This document shows positions 54,502-63,654 of a stretch of 64,000 nt of DNA, piece after piece. This DNA comes from Phycisphaerales bacterium (GTDB taxonomy: Bacteria > Planctomycetota > Phycisphaerae > Phycisphaerales > UBA1924): assembly GCA_020846975.1 (NCBI GenBank), contig JADLCX010000041.1:62001-126000 (forward strand), in the 5' to 3' direction. The notes beneath the pieces were generated by a model. That model did not search any database. It was not told where the DNA came from and was given only the letters and a program-made list of their open reading frames with translations. The translations under genes were made by a program, and so were the position numbers. The stretch's first letter is position 1. Each line of letters opens with the position of its first letter.

Positions 54502-54932
54502 CCCCCATTGTTCCGCGCTCCCTGTCCTCCGGCTGATGGTGCGGCACTCGTTTCAAGACCGGCTGAACCGGCGAAAATCATTGCCGGGTACGCGGCACCC
54601 GCCAATCCCGCCAGCCCGCGGAGCGGGCGGCATGAGTGCTCATTCCTCCGGCGCATTGGATCTGACGCAGAGGCGTTGCTCTGTCCGACCCAACAGCGCG
54701 TCAAACTGGGTAGCCCCAGGAGACGTTCGTCAGCCCCCCACCCACCAACTCCCCTTGCACCACGCCGCATTCCCGAGGTAAACTGCTGCTTGCCGCAAGT
54801 CGCGGCGACCCCGGAGAGATCGAGTGAGTCCCGCCGCGGCCGCGCCCACAACCGGGCCGAACCGCTTTCGTGTCGTTGCCCTCTCTCTCGCCGGATGCCC
54901 AACATCCCCAACATCCACCGGAGGTTCTCGAA
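54502..54932. other. Divergent intergenic region upstream of the cupredoxin gene
   Basis: 431 bases without a credible gene. It contains a GCCCGC-GGA-GCGGGC hairpin (54614-54628) and a weak promoter match for the cupredoxin gene (TTGCAC 54755-54760, TAAACT 54779-54784, 18-base spacer). Confidence 0.5.
54755..54784 (+). promoter_or_regulatory. Weak candidate promoter for the cupredoxin gene
   Basis: TTGCAC and TAAACT separated by 18 bases. Each hexamer matches consensus at three or four positions, so this is a low-confidence pick by eye. Confidence 0.25.
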
Positions 54933-55370
54933 ATGCGTTCTCTCGCCGCATCCGCGCTGCTGTCTTCCCTCGCCATCGCAACGCCCGCCCCCGCCGCCAC
55001 CGTCACCGTCCATGTCTACGACTTCGATTTCAGCCAGAACCTCGTCGGCCAGCCGATCGTGCACCCCACGATCAACCTCGGTGATTCCATCCACTGGGTA
55101 TGGGATTCGGGGTTTCACAGCGTGACCTCGATCAGCGGCAGCACCGAGGTCTTTGACTCGGGCAATCGCCTTCCGCCCTTCACCTTCGACTACACGTTCA
55201 CCCGGCTGGGCGTCCACACGTACTACTGCCGGCTCCACGGCTTTGATCCCGCCGATGGCACCCCACCCATCGGCATGGTCGGCACCGTCACCGTCGTTCC
55301 TTCACCGGGCGCCGCCCTGCCGGTCGCCGCGGCCTCGCTGTTCGCGCTCGCTCGCCGCCGTCGCCGCTGA
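54933..55370 (+). CDS. Plastocyanin-like cupredoxin with PEP-CTERM-like tail
   Basis: 145 residues from ATG 54933 with GGAGG 8 bases upstream. Signal peptide, then a cupredoxin fold with the type 1 copper ligands in order: His in SGFHSVTS, Cys and His in TYYCRLHG, and a likely Met in IGMVGTVTV. The C-terminus VPSPGAALPVAAASLFALARRRRR has the VPxPG, hydrophobic helix and Arg-cluster form of a PEP-CTERM-type sorting signal. It is an electron carrier held at the envelope; it could serve the multicopper oxidase or cbb3 oxidase, by inference. Confidence 0.86.
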   Translation: MRSLAASALLSSLAIATPAPAATVTVHVYDFDFSQNLVGQPIVHPTINLGDSIHWVWDSGFHSVTSISGSTEVFDSGNRLPPFTFDYTFTRLGVHTYYCRLHGFDPADGTPPIGMVGTVTVVPSPGAALPVAAASLFALARRRRR

Positions 55371-55470
55371 GCCCAACCTCGCAACCCGCCCGCTCCAACC
55401 CATCCGCCCGCACGACGCACCGAACGCGCGGCCGTCATCGCGCACGCCCACGCTCTCGGCTCTTCCCCCA

Positions 55471-56913
55471 TCACCTCCCCGCCGTCTCCACACCCTCGCG
55501 CTCATTCACGATCGGCAGCAGCGCAAGCCCAGCCAGGAAGAACCCGCTCAGCACATACAACGCCACGCTCCGCCCGATGTGACCGCTGATCAGCCCAAAA
55601 CAGACCGGGCCCACCACGCCCGCGAACTTGTACACCATCCCCCACAGCCCGAAGAACTCCCCCGATTTGCCCCCCGGCGTCATCGCGCCCACCATCGCGC
55701 GGCTGCCCGTCCCGATCCCCCCGAGCGCAAGCCCCAGCGCGCCCGCCAGCGGCCAGACCATCGCCCGATTCATCCCACCCCCCCCGCTCCCCCCGCTCGC
55801 CCCGCCCCCGCTCGACATCACCGCCATCGCCAGCGTGCTCCCCACCCAGATCACCAGCATGATCGCGATCATCCGCCTGTGCCCGATCCGATCCTGCACC
55901 ACCGCCGCGCCCGCCGCGGCCGCGCCCGCCGTCGCCGCCATCACCAGCGCCATCAGCGTCAGGTCGCCGATCCCGAACCCGAATCCGTCGCCGATCGAGC
56001 CCAGAAAAAACACCGCCGTGTTCGTGCCCAGGCTGTACACGAAGAACACCCCCAGAAACCGCATCAGTTGCCGGTACCTCCGCGCCTCGCGGACCGTCTG
56101 CCGCAGACCGCGCACGCAGTCCCGCACGAGGCCGATCAACGCAAGGTCTCTCCCGCCATCGGAACCGCGGGCGGAAGACGCACCCCCGGACTCGTCCGTG
56201 CCGAGAGCGCTCGTCCCCGTGCTCTCCGAGCGATCTCCGTGATCTCCGCGTGGTCCGGGCGCCGCGCCCGCCCGCCCGTCACGCTCGTGCAGCCAAACCA
56301 TCGACGGGATCATGCCCGCCAGGAACCACACGCCCGCCAGCACGAACAGCCACCGCCACTCGCGCGGATCGGTCGCGCCAAGACCCCACACCACCACCGC
56401 CGTAATCCCCAGGAGCAGCAGCGCCCCGATGTACGACATCGTCCACCCGATCGCGCTGATCCTGCCCACCGTCCGCGGCGTCGAAAGCTCGGGCAGAAAC
56501 GACCCCAGGAAGTTCTCGCCCAGCCCGATCAGCAGCTTGGCCGTGATGTAGAGCGCGGCCGTCTGCCACACCATCCCCGGGCCCAGCAGCGCCAGCGCGC
56601 AGATCAGCGGCACCGCCAGCAGCCCCGTCCCGATCAGCAGCCGCTTCTTCCACGCCCGCGCATCCGCCAGCGCGCCCAGGATCGGCGACAACATCACCAC
56701 CAGCAGCATCGCCGCGCCGACCATCGGCCCCCACAGCGCCTCGCCCCTCGCCGGCGTCGCCGCCACCACGTTCTTGAAATAGATCACCAGCAGCAGCGTG
56801 TCAACCAGAAGTTGAAACGACTGGTTCGCCAGGTCGTACATCCCCCACGCCCACACCTCGCGCCCGCGCGGCAGCGTCGCGAACGGGTTCAGGCGATCGG
56901 GGATCAGTCTCAT
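55471..56913 (-). CDS. UMF1-family MFS transporter
   Basis: 480 residues, about twelve membrane segments. The family hallmark VWAWGMYDLANQSFQ is at the N-terminus, followed by LSPILGALADARAWKKRL. The fungal relative Atg22 is a vacuolar amino-acid exporter; bacterial substrates are not established. A central cytoplasmic loop (about 215-260) is long and charged. ATG 56913 is preferred over a TTG just before it. Confidence 0.87.
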   Translation of the reverse strand: MRLIPDRLNPFATLPRGREVWAWGMYDLANQSFQLLVDTLLLVIYFKNVVAATPARGEALWGPMVGAAMLLVVMLSPILGALADARAWKKRLLIGTGLLAVPLICALALLGPGMVWQTAALYITAKLLIGLGENFLGSFLPELSTPRTVGRISAIGWTMSYIGALLLLGITAVVVWGLGATDPREWRWLFVLAGVWFLAGMIPSMVWLHERDGRAGAAPGPRGDHGDRSESTGTSALGTDESGGASSARGSDGGRDLALIGLVRDCVRGLRQTVREARRYRQLMRFLGVFFVYSLGTNTAVFFLGSIGDGFGFGIGDLTLMALVMAATAGAAAAGAAVVQDRIGHRRMIAIMLVIWVGSTLAMAVMSSGGGASGGSGGGGMNRAMVWPLAGALGLALGGIGTGSRAMVGAMTPGGKSGEFFGLWGMVYKFAGVVGPVCFGLISGHIGRSVALYVLSGFFLAGLALLPIVNEREGVETAGR

Positions 56914-56964
56914 CAACCGACCGTAGGGTGAATCAGTCCTGCTCGACCGGACATCGCCCGCGCA

Positions 56965-57861
56965 TCACGTCCCGGACTTCTCCGCCGCGCCGGTCGTGGT
57001 CTTCGAGACCACCACCGCCGCAGGGATCGGCTCGACGTGCCCCAGCGCCCTCGCCACCAGTTGACCCCGGCTCTTGGCGTTGAGCTTCTTGTGCAGGCTC
57101 TTGACGTGGTCGTGCACCGTGTGCGGGCTCCGGCCCAGTTCCTCGGCGATGTCCTTCACGCTCTTGCCCAGGAGCAGGTGCTTCAGGATGATCTGCTCCC
57201 GAACCGTCAGCCACATCGAGCCGTCGGTCAACTCCGTCCCGATCGCCATGATCGCGCGCTTCGCCAGCGACGACGCCACCGCGTCCACCGCGGCCGTCAT
57301 CTGCTCCAACTGCGCCGTCGTGCCCCCGATCAGCCCCACCTCCGCCGCCAGCACGCGCTTGTCCGGCCCGATCCCCGCCGCCGCCAGCACCAGCCCACCG
57401 AGCTTCACGCCCTCCCACCTCCGCAGCAGCCCCGTCGGCGCCGAGGCGCTCGGATGGGTTCGGTCGATCGACGTCACCTTCGCGACGCTCGGCGCCAGCA
57501 CCCCCGGCCCCCACGACAACTCCCGCGCCTGCGCCATCGTCGTCTTGATCCGCATCAGCGACACGTCGTTCGCGTCCAGCGACGACAGGTTCGTCGCGCT
57601 CTGCGAGCGCCCCACCGTCGTCGTCACCTCCGCCGTGTACGTCCCCGCGACGCCCGTCGCTTCATTCTTCACGAACACGCCGTGCTCATCGATCTGACCG
57701 ATCACCACCACGGCGATCCCCGCCTGATCGACCGGCAGCAGCGCCGCCGCCGCCAGATCGCACCAGTCCTGCGTCGCCACCGCCGGCAGCGCACAAATCT
57801 TCTCAGTCATCCTGACTGCCGCTCGAAGAGCGGGCTGAGCTTCCTTGACCAGCATGTTCAT
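56965..57861 (-). CDS. LuxR-type transcriptional regulator with N-terminal sensory domain
   Basis: 298 residues from ATG 57861, which has GGAGG 7 bases upstream. The N-terminal 200 residues include AGIAVVVIGQIDEHGVFVKNE and look like a PAS/GAF-type sensor. The C-terminal helix-turn-helix (LTVREQIILKHLLLGKSVKDIAEEL) belongs to the LuxR/FixJ group. No receiver Asp is present, so it is not a classical response regulator. It is divergent from the flavoprotein gene at 58355. Confidence 0.82.
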   Translation of the reverse strand: MNMLVKEAQPALRAAVRMTEKICALPAVATQDWCDLAAAALLPVDQAGIAVVVIGQIDEHGVFVKNEATGVAGTYTAEVTTTVGRSQSATNLSSLDANDVSLMRIKTTMAQARELSWGPGVLAPSVAKVTSIDRTHPSASAPTGLLRRWEGVKLGGLVLAAAGIGPDKRVLAAEVGLIGGTTAQLEQMTAAVDAVASSLAKRAIMAIGTELTDGSMWLTVREQIILKHLLLGKSVKDIAEELGRSPHTVHDHVKSLHKKLNAKSRGQLVARALGHVEPIPAAVVVSKTTTGAAEKSGT

Positions 57862-58354
57862 CACCACACCTCCGGATCCACCTGCGACAGTGGAACGGTC
57901 TTGTTCTCGGGTGCCGGCGGCGGCCATGGCCGGTTGTCGGGTCGTACAGGATACTGACTATTCACCAAAAACAGAATACCCGAGTACGTACCCCAAAAGA
58001 CACTCCTCCACCCAGAATTCCCCCGATTCAGAGTGTACCTCTACCGACCTTGCGATGTAAGGCCGTTTGGGGGGTTCAACCCCCAAAATTTGTGGCTTCA
58101 TGGCCACGCTGCCGTCCATCGTCGGCCGGATAGCGCAATTCTCTCCACCTTTGACCCACCTCTTCCGGTCGTTCCACGCATCCCCGTGCCGCAACCCCAG
58201 CATTGACAGTGGCTTACGCAAATACGGCCGTCCGCACGCCACCACGCACCCACCACGCTATCCTTGACGCCCTTCCGCGGGCCTCCCTGCTTGCGAGCCA
58301 CGGATGCCGCCTCCGCCACGAGCCGCTCAAACGCCTCCTTAAAGAGACGCGACG
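57862..58354. other. Divergent intergenic region, lower GC
   Basis: 493 bases without a credible gene and visibly poorer in GC than its surroundings near 57940-58100. It holds the GTACGTAC palindrome (57984-57991), a TTTGGGGG-type hairpin (58066-58087) and TTGACA at 58203-58208 without a matching -10. Confidence 0.55.
58066..58087. repeat. TTTGGGGG-loop-CCCCCAAA hairpin in the divergent region
   Basis: An 8-bp stem with one bulged G and a TTCAA loop. It lacks a U-tract on either strand. It may be a regulator site or a 5' UTR structure of the flavoprotein gene. Confidence 0.45.
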
Positions 58355-60085
58355 ATGCCCCTCCACGCGCACGACACCGTTCGATCACCAAACATTCGCC
58401 TCGACTCGGGGAATGCCCAGGGCCAGCCGCGAATCGTCATCCTCGGCGCGGGACCGACCGGTTTGGGCGCGGGCTACCGCCTCAAGGAACTCGGCTACAC
58501 CAACTTCGCGATCTTCGACCGCCACCCCTACGTCGGCGGCCTCGCGCACAGCTTCGTCGATGACCGCGGCTTCACCTGGGACATCGGTGGGCACGTGATG
58601 TTCAGCCACTACAAGTACTACGACCAGTGCTTCGACGCGCTCATGGGCGCGGACTTCACGCTCAACAACCGCGAGAGTTGGGTGCGGATGTTCGACACCT
58701 GGGTGCCGTACCCGTTCCAGAACAACATCCGCTACCTCCCCAAAGTGGCCGCGTTCGAGTGCATGTCGGGGCTCATCAAGGCCCAGACCGGCAAGGGCAA
58801 GGTCGCCTCGCCCGCCGCGGCGGGCAACTTCGGCGAGTTCATCGACGCGGTCTTCGGCGAGGGAATCGCGACGCACTTCATGCGTCCGTACAACTTCAAG
58901 GTCTGGGCCCACCCGCCCGAGATGATGAACAAGCACTGGATCGGCGAGCGGGTCGCCGTGCTTGATATCGACCGCGCCCTCAAGAACATCATGCTCGGGC
59001 AGGACGATTTCGGCTGGGGTCCCAACAACCAGTTCAGGTTCCCGCTCATGGGCGGCACCGGCGAGTTCTACAGGCGGATGGGCGAATCGATCGGGATTGC
59101 AAGCCCGGAACCCGAAACTCGGAACGCGGGGCCCACGGCGAACGCCGCCGGACACATCCACCTGAACAAGACTGCCGTCTCGATCGACATCGACCGCAAG
59201 GTCATCACCTTCGCCGACGGCGCGACCGAACGCTACGACATCCTCGTCACCGCGATGCCGCTCGACGTGCTCTGCCGTGATGTGCTCGCCAGCGCCGCCG
59301 AGCCGGAGCTCGCGAGCATCGCCGCCACCGCCGCGAAACTCAAGCACTCCTCCGGCTACATGGTCGGCATCGGCCTGAGGTCGCGCTCGCCCGGCGCGGG
59401 AACCCCCGACACCAAGAGCTGGATGTACTTCCCCGAAGACAACTGCCCCTTCTACCGCGTCACCTACCTTTCCAACTACTCGCCCAACATGACGCCCGAC
59501 AAGGACAACTTCTACTCGCTCCTGTGCGAGGTTTCCGAATCGGCCTACAAGCCCACGCCCGGCCGCGAGGGCCGCGACGAGAACGCCGTCATCGAAGACT
59601 GCATCACCGGCCTCGAAAACGCCGGCCTGCTCGAACCCGGCGAGCGTGCGAGCATCGTCTCTCGCTGGTGCTACTACGCCGACTACTCCTACCCCACCCC
59701 CAGCGTCGATCGCGACGACCTGCTCGCCCAGGTCATCCCCTGGCTGGAAGACCGCGACATCTACTCCCGCGGCCGCTTCGGCATGTGGAAATACGAGGTC
59801 TCCAACACCGACCACACCCTCATGCAGGGCGTCGAACTGGTCAACCGCCTGCTGCTCGGCGAACCCGAGCACACCATCGGCATGGTCTACAAGGTCACCG
59901 ACGACGGCCGCCAGGCCGCCATCCACGAACGCAGCGCCCACGCCGGCAGCGGCGAGAAGAAGCCCGCCGCCCCCACACCGTCGCCCGCCGCGCCGACCAT
60001 CATCGTTCGCACGAAGTCCATCGGCGATGTCAAAGAGGCGGACATCTCCGAGGAGGAGTTGGGCGTGACGCAGGGTCGCGGCTGA
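58355..60085 (+). CDS. FAD-dependent oxidoreductase, UDP-galactopyranose mutase-like
   Basis: 576 residues. The FAD dinucleotide motif is VILGAGPTGLGAGYRL, followed by FDRHPYVGGLAHSF and DIGGHVMFSHYKYYDQCF. WVPYPFQNNIR and FRFPLMGGTGEFYRRM are as in Glf-like and protoporphyrinogen-oxidase-like enzymes of sugar metabolism. The C-terminal 60 residues are Ala/Pro-rich. It may make a furanose sugar nucleotide for surface glycans, but no such cluster is in view, so the exact reaction is not fixed. Confidence 0.8.
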   Translation: MPLHAHDTVRSPNIRLDSGNAQGQPRIVILGAGPTGLGAGYRLKELGYTNFAIFDRHPYVGGLAHSFVDDRGFTWDIGGHVMFSHYKYYDQCFDALMGADFTLNNRESWVRMFDTWVPYPFQNNIRYLPKVAAFECMSGLIKAQTGKGKVASPAAAGNFGEFIDAVFGEGIATHFMRPYNFKVWAHPPEMMNKHWIGERVAVLDIDRALKNIMLGQDDFGWGPNNQFRFPLMGGTGEFYRRMGESIGIASPEPETRNAGPTANAAGHIHLNKTAVSIDIDRKVITFADGATERYDILVTAMPLDVLCRDVLASAAEPELASIAATAAKLKHSSGYMVGIGLRSRSPGAGTPDTKSWMYFPEDNCPFYRVTYLSNYSPNMTPDKDNFYSLLCEVSESAYKPTPGREGRDENAVIEDCITGLENAGLLEPGERASIVSRWCYYADYSYPTPSVDRDDLLAQVIPWLEDRDIYSRGRFGMWKYEVSNTDHTLMQGVELVNRLLLGEPEHTIGMVYKVTDDGRQAAIHERSAHAGSGEKKPAAPTPSPAAPTIIVRTKSIGDVKEADISEEELGVTQGRG

Positions 60086-60091
60086 ACCCGC

Positions 60092-62497
60092 TCACTCGCT
60101 CACCGCCCTCACCGCCGCCTCCAGCGCCTCATCCTTCCCCGCCGCAACGCCCGCCACCGTGCGCTGCACCGGCACCGTCGGCAGAATCCCGACCCCGTGG
60201 TGCCGCGACTTGTCGTGCTTCCGCACGTTCATCCCCGTCCACATGACGTTGTACCCGCCCGGCAGCGTGAACGGGTTGACATTCCCGTTGGTCCCCGCCG
60301 TCGCCTCGCCCACGATCGCGCCGAGCTTGTAATGCTCGACGATCCCCATGCAACTCTCGGCGTAACTGATCGCGCCGCCCCCGATCACGAACGCGACCTT
60401 CTGCCCCTCGCCGCCCAGCCGCGGTTTCAACGGCGGCAGGTCCCAGCGTCCCACCGGCTTCATCACAAACCCCTTCTCCTCGCGGTCCGGGAGCGTCACC
60501 TCCGGCACGATCCACCGCGCGCTCTTCACGTTCTTGCCCGTCAGGTGCTGGAGCGAGGCCGTTCCCGCCGAGTCCGGATACCCGCGCGCGTCGAACACGA
60601 TCCCTCTGGCTTTCTCGAACCTCGGCATGAGCGCGTCGAGTTCCTCGCTCGTCGCACCGTTCAGGTCAAAGTACATCACGCCCGGCGCGAGCTCCGCCCC
60701 GTTGGCCGGCTTGTCCTTGAACTTCAAGCCCGTCGCCATGCCGACCGCCGCGCGCGGGGCTGCCAAGCCCACGGTCTCGCCCCCGCGCCGGACCTTGTAC
60801 GCCACCTCGCTCCCCGAACCCGGCGCGACCCACTGCGCATCGGTCGCGAACCGGTGCCTCGCCCACTGCTCCGTCGCGGCCGAGATGTGCTCACGCGCCT
60901 CCTTGTACACCTCCGCGACCGGCCGGCCCGCGATCTCGACGACCACATCGCCGCGCCGCAACGCGCCCGCCTCCGACCGCGACGCGACGACCACCAGCGA
61001 CATCTGTCCGGCGTCGTCCACCGCCCAATCGAACAAGACCTCGGGCATGGAGGGGCGCGGGAGTCCCATGTTGTACACGTTCCCGTGCCCATCGTGCAGT
61101 TCGGCCACCAGCCGTTGCAGCGTGCGCACGAACGCCGCCTCATCCGCATCCTCCGCCGCCGCCCTCAACGCACGCGGCAACACCGCTTCCCAATCCGTCT
61201 CTGCGACATCGAAGTACGGGTAGAAGTGCTGGAAGATGTTCCACGCGATCACCACATCGCCCAGGCGCGTTGATCGATCGTTTCCGCTCGGTGACCACCA
61301 CTCCGGCCGCGGCGCAGGCGGCCGAAGCGGCACGAGCGCCACCATCGCCGCCGGCAGTGTCCCGCCCGCTTCATCGGCCGGCACGCACACGGGCACCCGG
61401 CACCACACATCCCCACCCCCACCACCCCCATAACCGAGCGACTTCACCACCGCCGTGCCCGCCGCGAGCGGCCCCTCCTCCGGCGCGGCAGCCGGCCAGG
61501 TCTCGCGCTTCGAGGTGTAGACCCGCATCGGCCCTTCACTCAACCCGCACCCGTTGTGCCGCCACGCGACGAGTTTCGGCGAAGGCTTCGCCAGCACGCT
61601 CGGAAGTTCCGGCGCATCGCCCTCTTTGCCGCTCCAGACCTGCGCCGTCGGTGCGATCGATCCGAACACATCCCGCAGCGCACCGGCCAGCTCGCGATCG
61701 TCGGCCGCGCCCTCGACGTGCTCGACGGCCGCGATCGCGAAGTCGTTCCAGTTCACTTCCGATGCCTGATCACTGGGATGGAAGAACCGCACGTACCCGT
61801 ACACCTTCGCGAACGCGACGAGATTCGCCAGCCCGCGCTCGCTCAGCGCCGCGGCCGGGCGGTCCGCGACCTCGCCCGGGTCCACGGCGAAGACCCGCAC
61901 ATCCGCGACGCGCGCCGGCGACTCGCCGAACACCATCAGCCCCACGCTGATCGTCGTGGCGTCCTCGGCGACAAGCCCCGAGACCGCGTACGGCAGAAAC
62001 CCCCGCGCGCGCAGGCCGCGGATCGGCCGATCGCTCATGTTGTCGAAGAACCCCACCTGCTCGTTGGGCCGGTCCACACGCACCCACATCTGCGCCCGCG
62101 CATCGCGCAGCGCATCCTTCGTCATCGGGCTGGGCATCACCAGCCGCACATCGCCGCGAACGACGATCCGTTTGCCGCGAAACGGCGCGGCGTCGAACGA
62201 CTGCATCAGGTTGCCCGCGGCGGCCTCGCCTTTGTCGCCACCAGCTTGCTTTCTTGGCGACAACTCCGCCGCGAGCCCGCCCGCCGCGCCCTCATCCTCG
62301 ACCACCCTCGCGGTGTGCGTCGGCGTGGACACCGACCAGTGCAGCGGCGCACCATCGGCACCCGAGGCCATGAAGTTGCCGTTGCGGAGCCCATCAGCGG
62401 GCGCGGCCGCATCGCCCGGCGGATCGGCCGCGAACCCGGTGCAAGCGAACAGCCCGATCACCATACCCAAGACGATCGTCATCGTTCTCGCCGACAT
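60092..62497 (-). CDS. S41-family peptidase
   Basis: 801 residues from ATG 62497 with GGAG 7 bases upstream; a signal peptide follows (IVLGMVIGLFACTGFA). An N-terminal beta domain (NGNFMASGADGAPLHW) resembles a carbohydrate-binding sandwich. A helical region comes next, then a PDZ-like part (AGALRRGDVVVEIAGRPV) and the S41 core with the catalytic Ser in GGAISYAESCMG followed by VGEATAGTNGN. Probably a periplasmic or outer-membrane processing protease. It converges with the flavoprotein gene, 6 bases apart. Confidence 0.88.
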   Translation of the reverse strand: MSARTMTIVLGMVIGLFACTGFAADPPGDAAAPADGLRNGNFMASGADGAPLHWSVSTPTHTARVVEDEGAAGGLAAELSPRKQAGGDKGEAAAGNLMQSFDAAPFRGKRIVVRGDVRLVMPSPMTKDALRDARAQMWVRVDRPNEQVGFFDNMSDRPIRGLRARGFLPYAVSGLVAEDATTISVGLMVFGESPARVADVRVFAVDPGEVADRPAAALSERGLANLVAFAKVYGYVRFFHPSDQASEVNWNDFAIAAVEHVEGAADDRELAGALRDVFGSIAPTAQVWSGKEGDAPELPSVLAKPSPKLVAWRHNGCGLSEGPMRVYTSKRETWPAAAPEEGPLAAGTAVVKSLGYGGGGGGDVWCRVPVCVPADEAGGTLPAAMVALVPLRPPAPRPEWWSPSGNDRSTRLGDVVIAWNIFQHFYPYFDVAETDWEAVLPRALRAAAEDADEAAFVRTLQRLVAELHDGHGNVYNMGLPRPSMPEVLFDWAVDDAGQMSLVVVASRSEAGALRRGDVVVEIAGRPVAEVYKEAREHISAATEQWARHRFATDAQWVAPGSGSEVAYKVRRGGETVGLAAPRAAVGMATGLKFKDKPANGAELAPGVMYFDLNGATSEELDALMPRFEKARGIVFDARGYPDSAGTASLQHLTGKNVKSARWIVPEVTLPDREEKGFVMKPVGRWDLPPLKPRLGGEGQKVAFVIGGGAISYAESCMGIVEHYKLGAIVGEATAGTNGNVNPFTLPGGYNVMWTGMNVRKHDKSRHHGVGILPTVPVQRTVAGVAAGKDEALEAAVRAVSE

Positions 62498-62587
62498 GGA
62501 TGGGCTCCGAGAATTCGATCCGCGGCCTGTTTGAGCGGTGTACCGGCACGCCCACGCCGCGCCGCACCGAAACACGCCGTGCAGTTC

Positions 62588-63565
62588 TCACACGATCCGA
62601 GTCGCGAGGCAGCGGATCCCCGGAACAGCCCGCTCAAGCTCGATCGCCAGTTCCGCCGGGCCGCCGCTGGACGCGCGCGATGGGCCGAGGACGACAAAGT
62701 GCGTGCTCCCCGAGCCGGTCATGTGCAGCCGGAGCGGACCGAACCGCGCCGCGAGCGCGCCGAGGGCCGGCTCGATCCTCTCACGCACCAGCTTCGCGAG
62801 CGCGGGAACCGCCGCGTACGCCGCCGCGGTCAGGTCGTTGACCAGCAGGTTCGGATCGACGCCACCCCGGATGTAAGCCGGGTTGCACGCGCGCTCAGCT
62901 GCGCCTCGCCATGGCATGGATGCCTCGTCGCCCTTCGCCGCGCCCGTGAACAGACCATCGAACGCGCGATACACATCCGCCGTCGGACAGGGCATCGGCG
63001 GGAAGATCAGCACCAGATGTCCTGCGAGCTTGCCGTCGATGCGCCGAACCTGCTCGCCGAACCCCGTCACCCACGCGTGCCGCGGCGTCGATGACCGACC
63101 CTCCATGATCATCTCATCGAGGAAGAACGCGATGTCGGACCCCAGCCGCCCCGCGATCTCGACCAGGGCGGCATGCGGAAGATGCAGGCCGCACACGGCG
63201 TTCAGCCCGATCAGCATCGAGGCCGCATCCGACGACCCGCCGCCAAGCCCGCCCCCTGTCGGGATGCGCTTGCGGAGCGTCAGCCGCACGGGCAACGCGC
63301 GCCCGACGAGCTGCTCGACCGCGCGATGAGCGCGGACGGTGAGGTCCTTCTCCAGCGGCCAGTCGATCTCGCGGCCATCCTCCCACGCAATTGCGTGCTC
63401 CGACATCGCGCCCGGCGGGAGCGCGGTCAGCATCAACTCATCGCAGAGGTCGATCGGCACGAACCACGAGGCGATCGGGTGATACCCCTTCGGCGGCACG
63501 GGCGCACCGACCGTCAGCGAGAGGTTGAGCTTCGCCGGCGACTGCTTCCTGATGGACCTATCCAT
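62588..63565 (-). CDS. ispE: 4-diphosphocytidyl-2-C-methyl-D-erythritol kinase
   Basis: GHMP kinase of the MEP pathway, 325 residues. The N-terminal SPAKLNLSLTVGAP and the ATP loop PTGGGLGGGSSDAASML are diagnostic; the C-terminal HMTGSGSTHFV is the third GHMP motif. The ATG at 63565 fits the family start. Its pathway partner ispF is at 26512. Confidence 0.94.
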   Translation of the reverse strand: MDRSIRKQSPAKLNLSLTVGAPVPPKGYHPIASWFVPIDLCDELMLTALPPGAMSEHAIAWEDGREIDWPLEKDLTVRAHRAVEQLVGRALPVRLTLRKRIPTGGGLGGGSSDAASMLIGLNAVCGLHLPHAALVEIAGRLGSDIAFFLDEMIMEGRSSTPRHAWVTGFGEQVRRIDGKLAGHLVLIFPPMPCPTADVYRAFDGLFTGAAKGDEASMPWRGAAERACNPAYIRGGVDPNLLVNDLTAAAYAAVPALAKLVRERIEPALGALAARFGPLRLHMTGSGSTHFVVLGPSRASSGGPAELAIELERAVPGIRCLATRIV

Positions 63566-63654
63566 GCATCGAGCCCCACATGCATCTACAGAGACTGTCC
63601 TCTCGCGATCGTCCGCACTGGCGCAAGGCGGACCACAGTGCATGAAGCTCTGCG

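Noticed and set aside
54494-54781. Small plus-strand gene upstream of the cupredoxin
   Set aside because: It overlaps the dockerin-like gene start, and its composition is unlike a real protein.
58098-58391. Minus-strand gene in the region before the flavoprotein
   Set aside because: It overlaps the flavoprotein start, and its codon use and composition look random.
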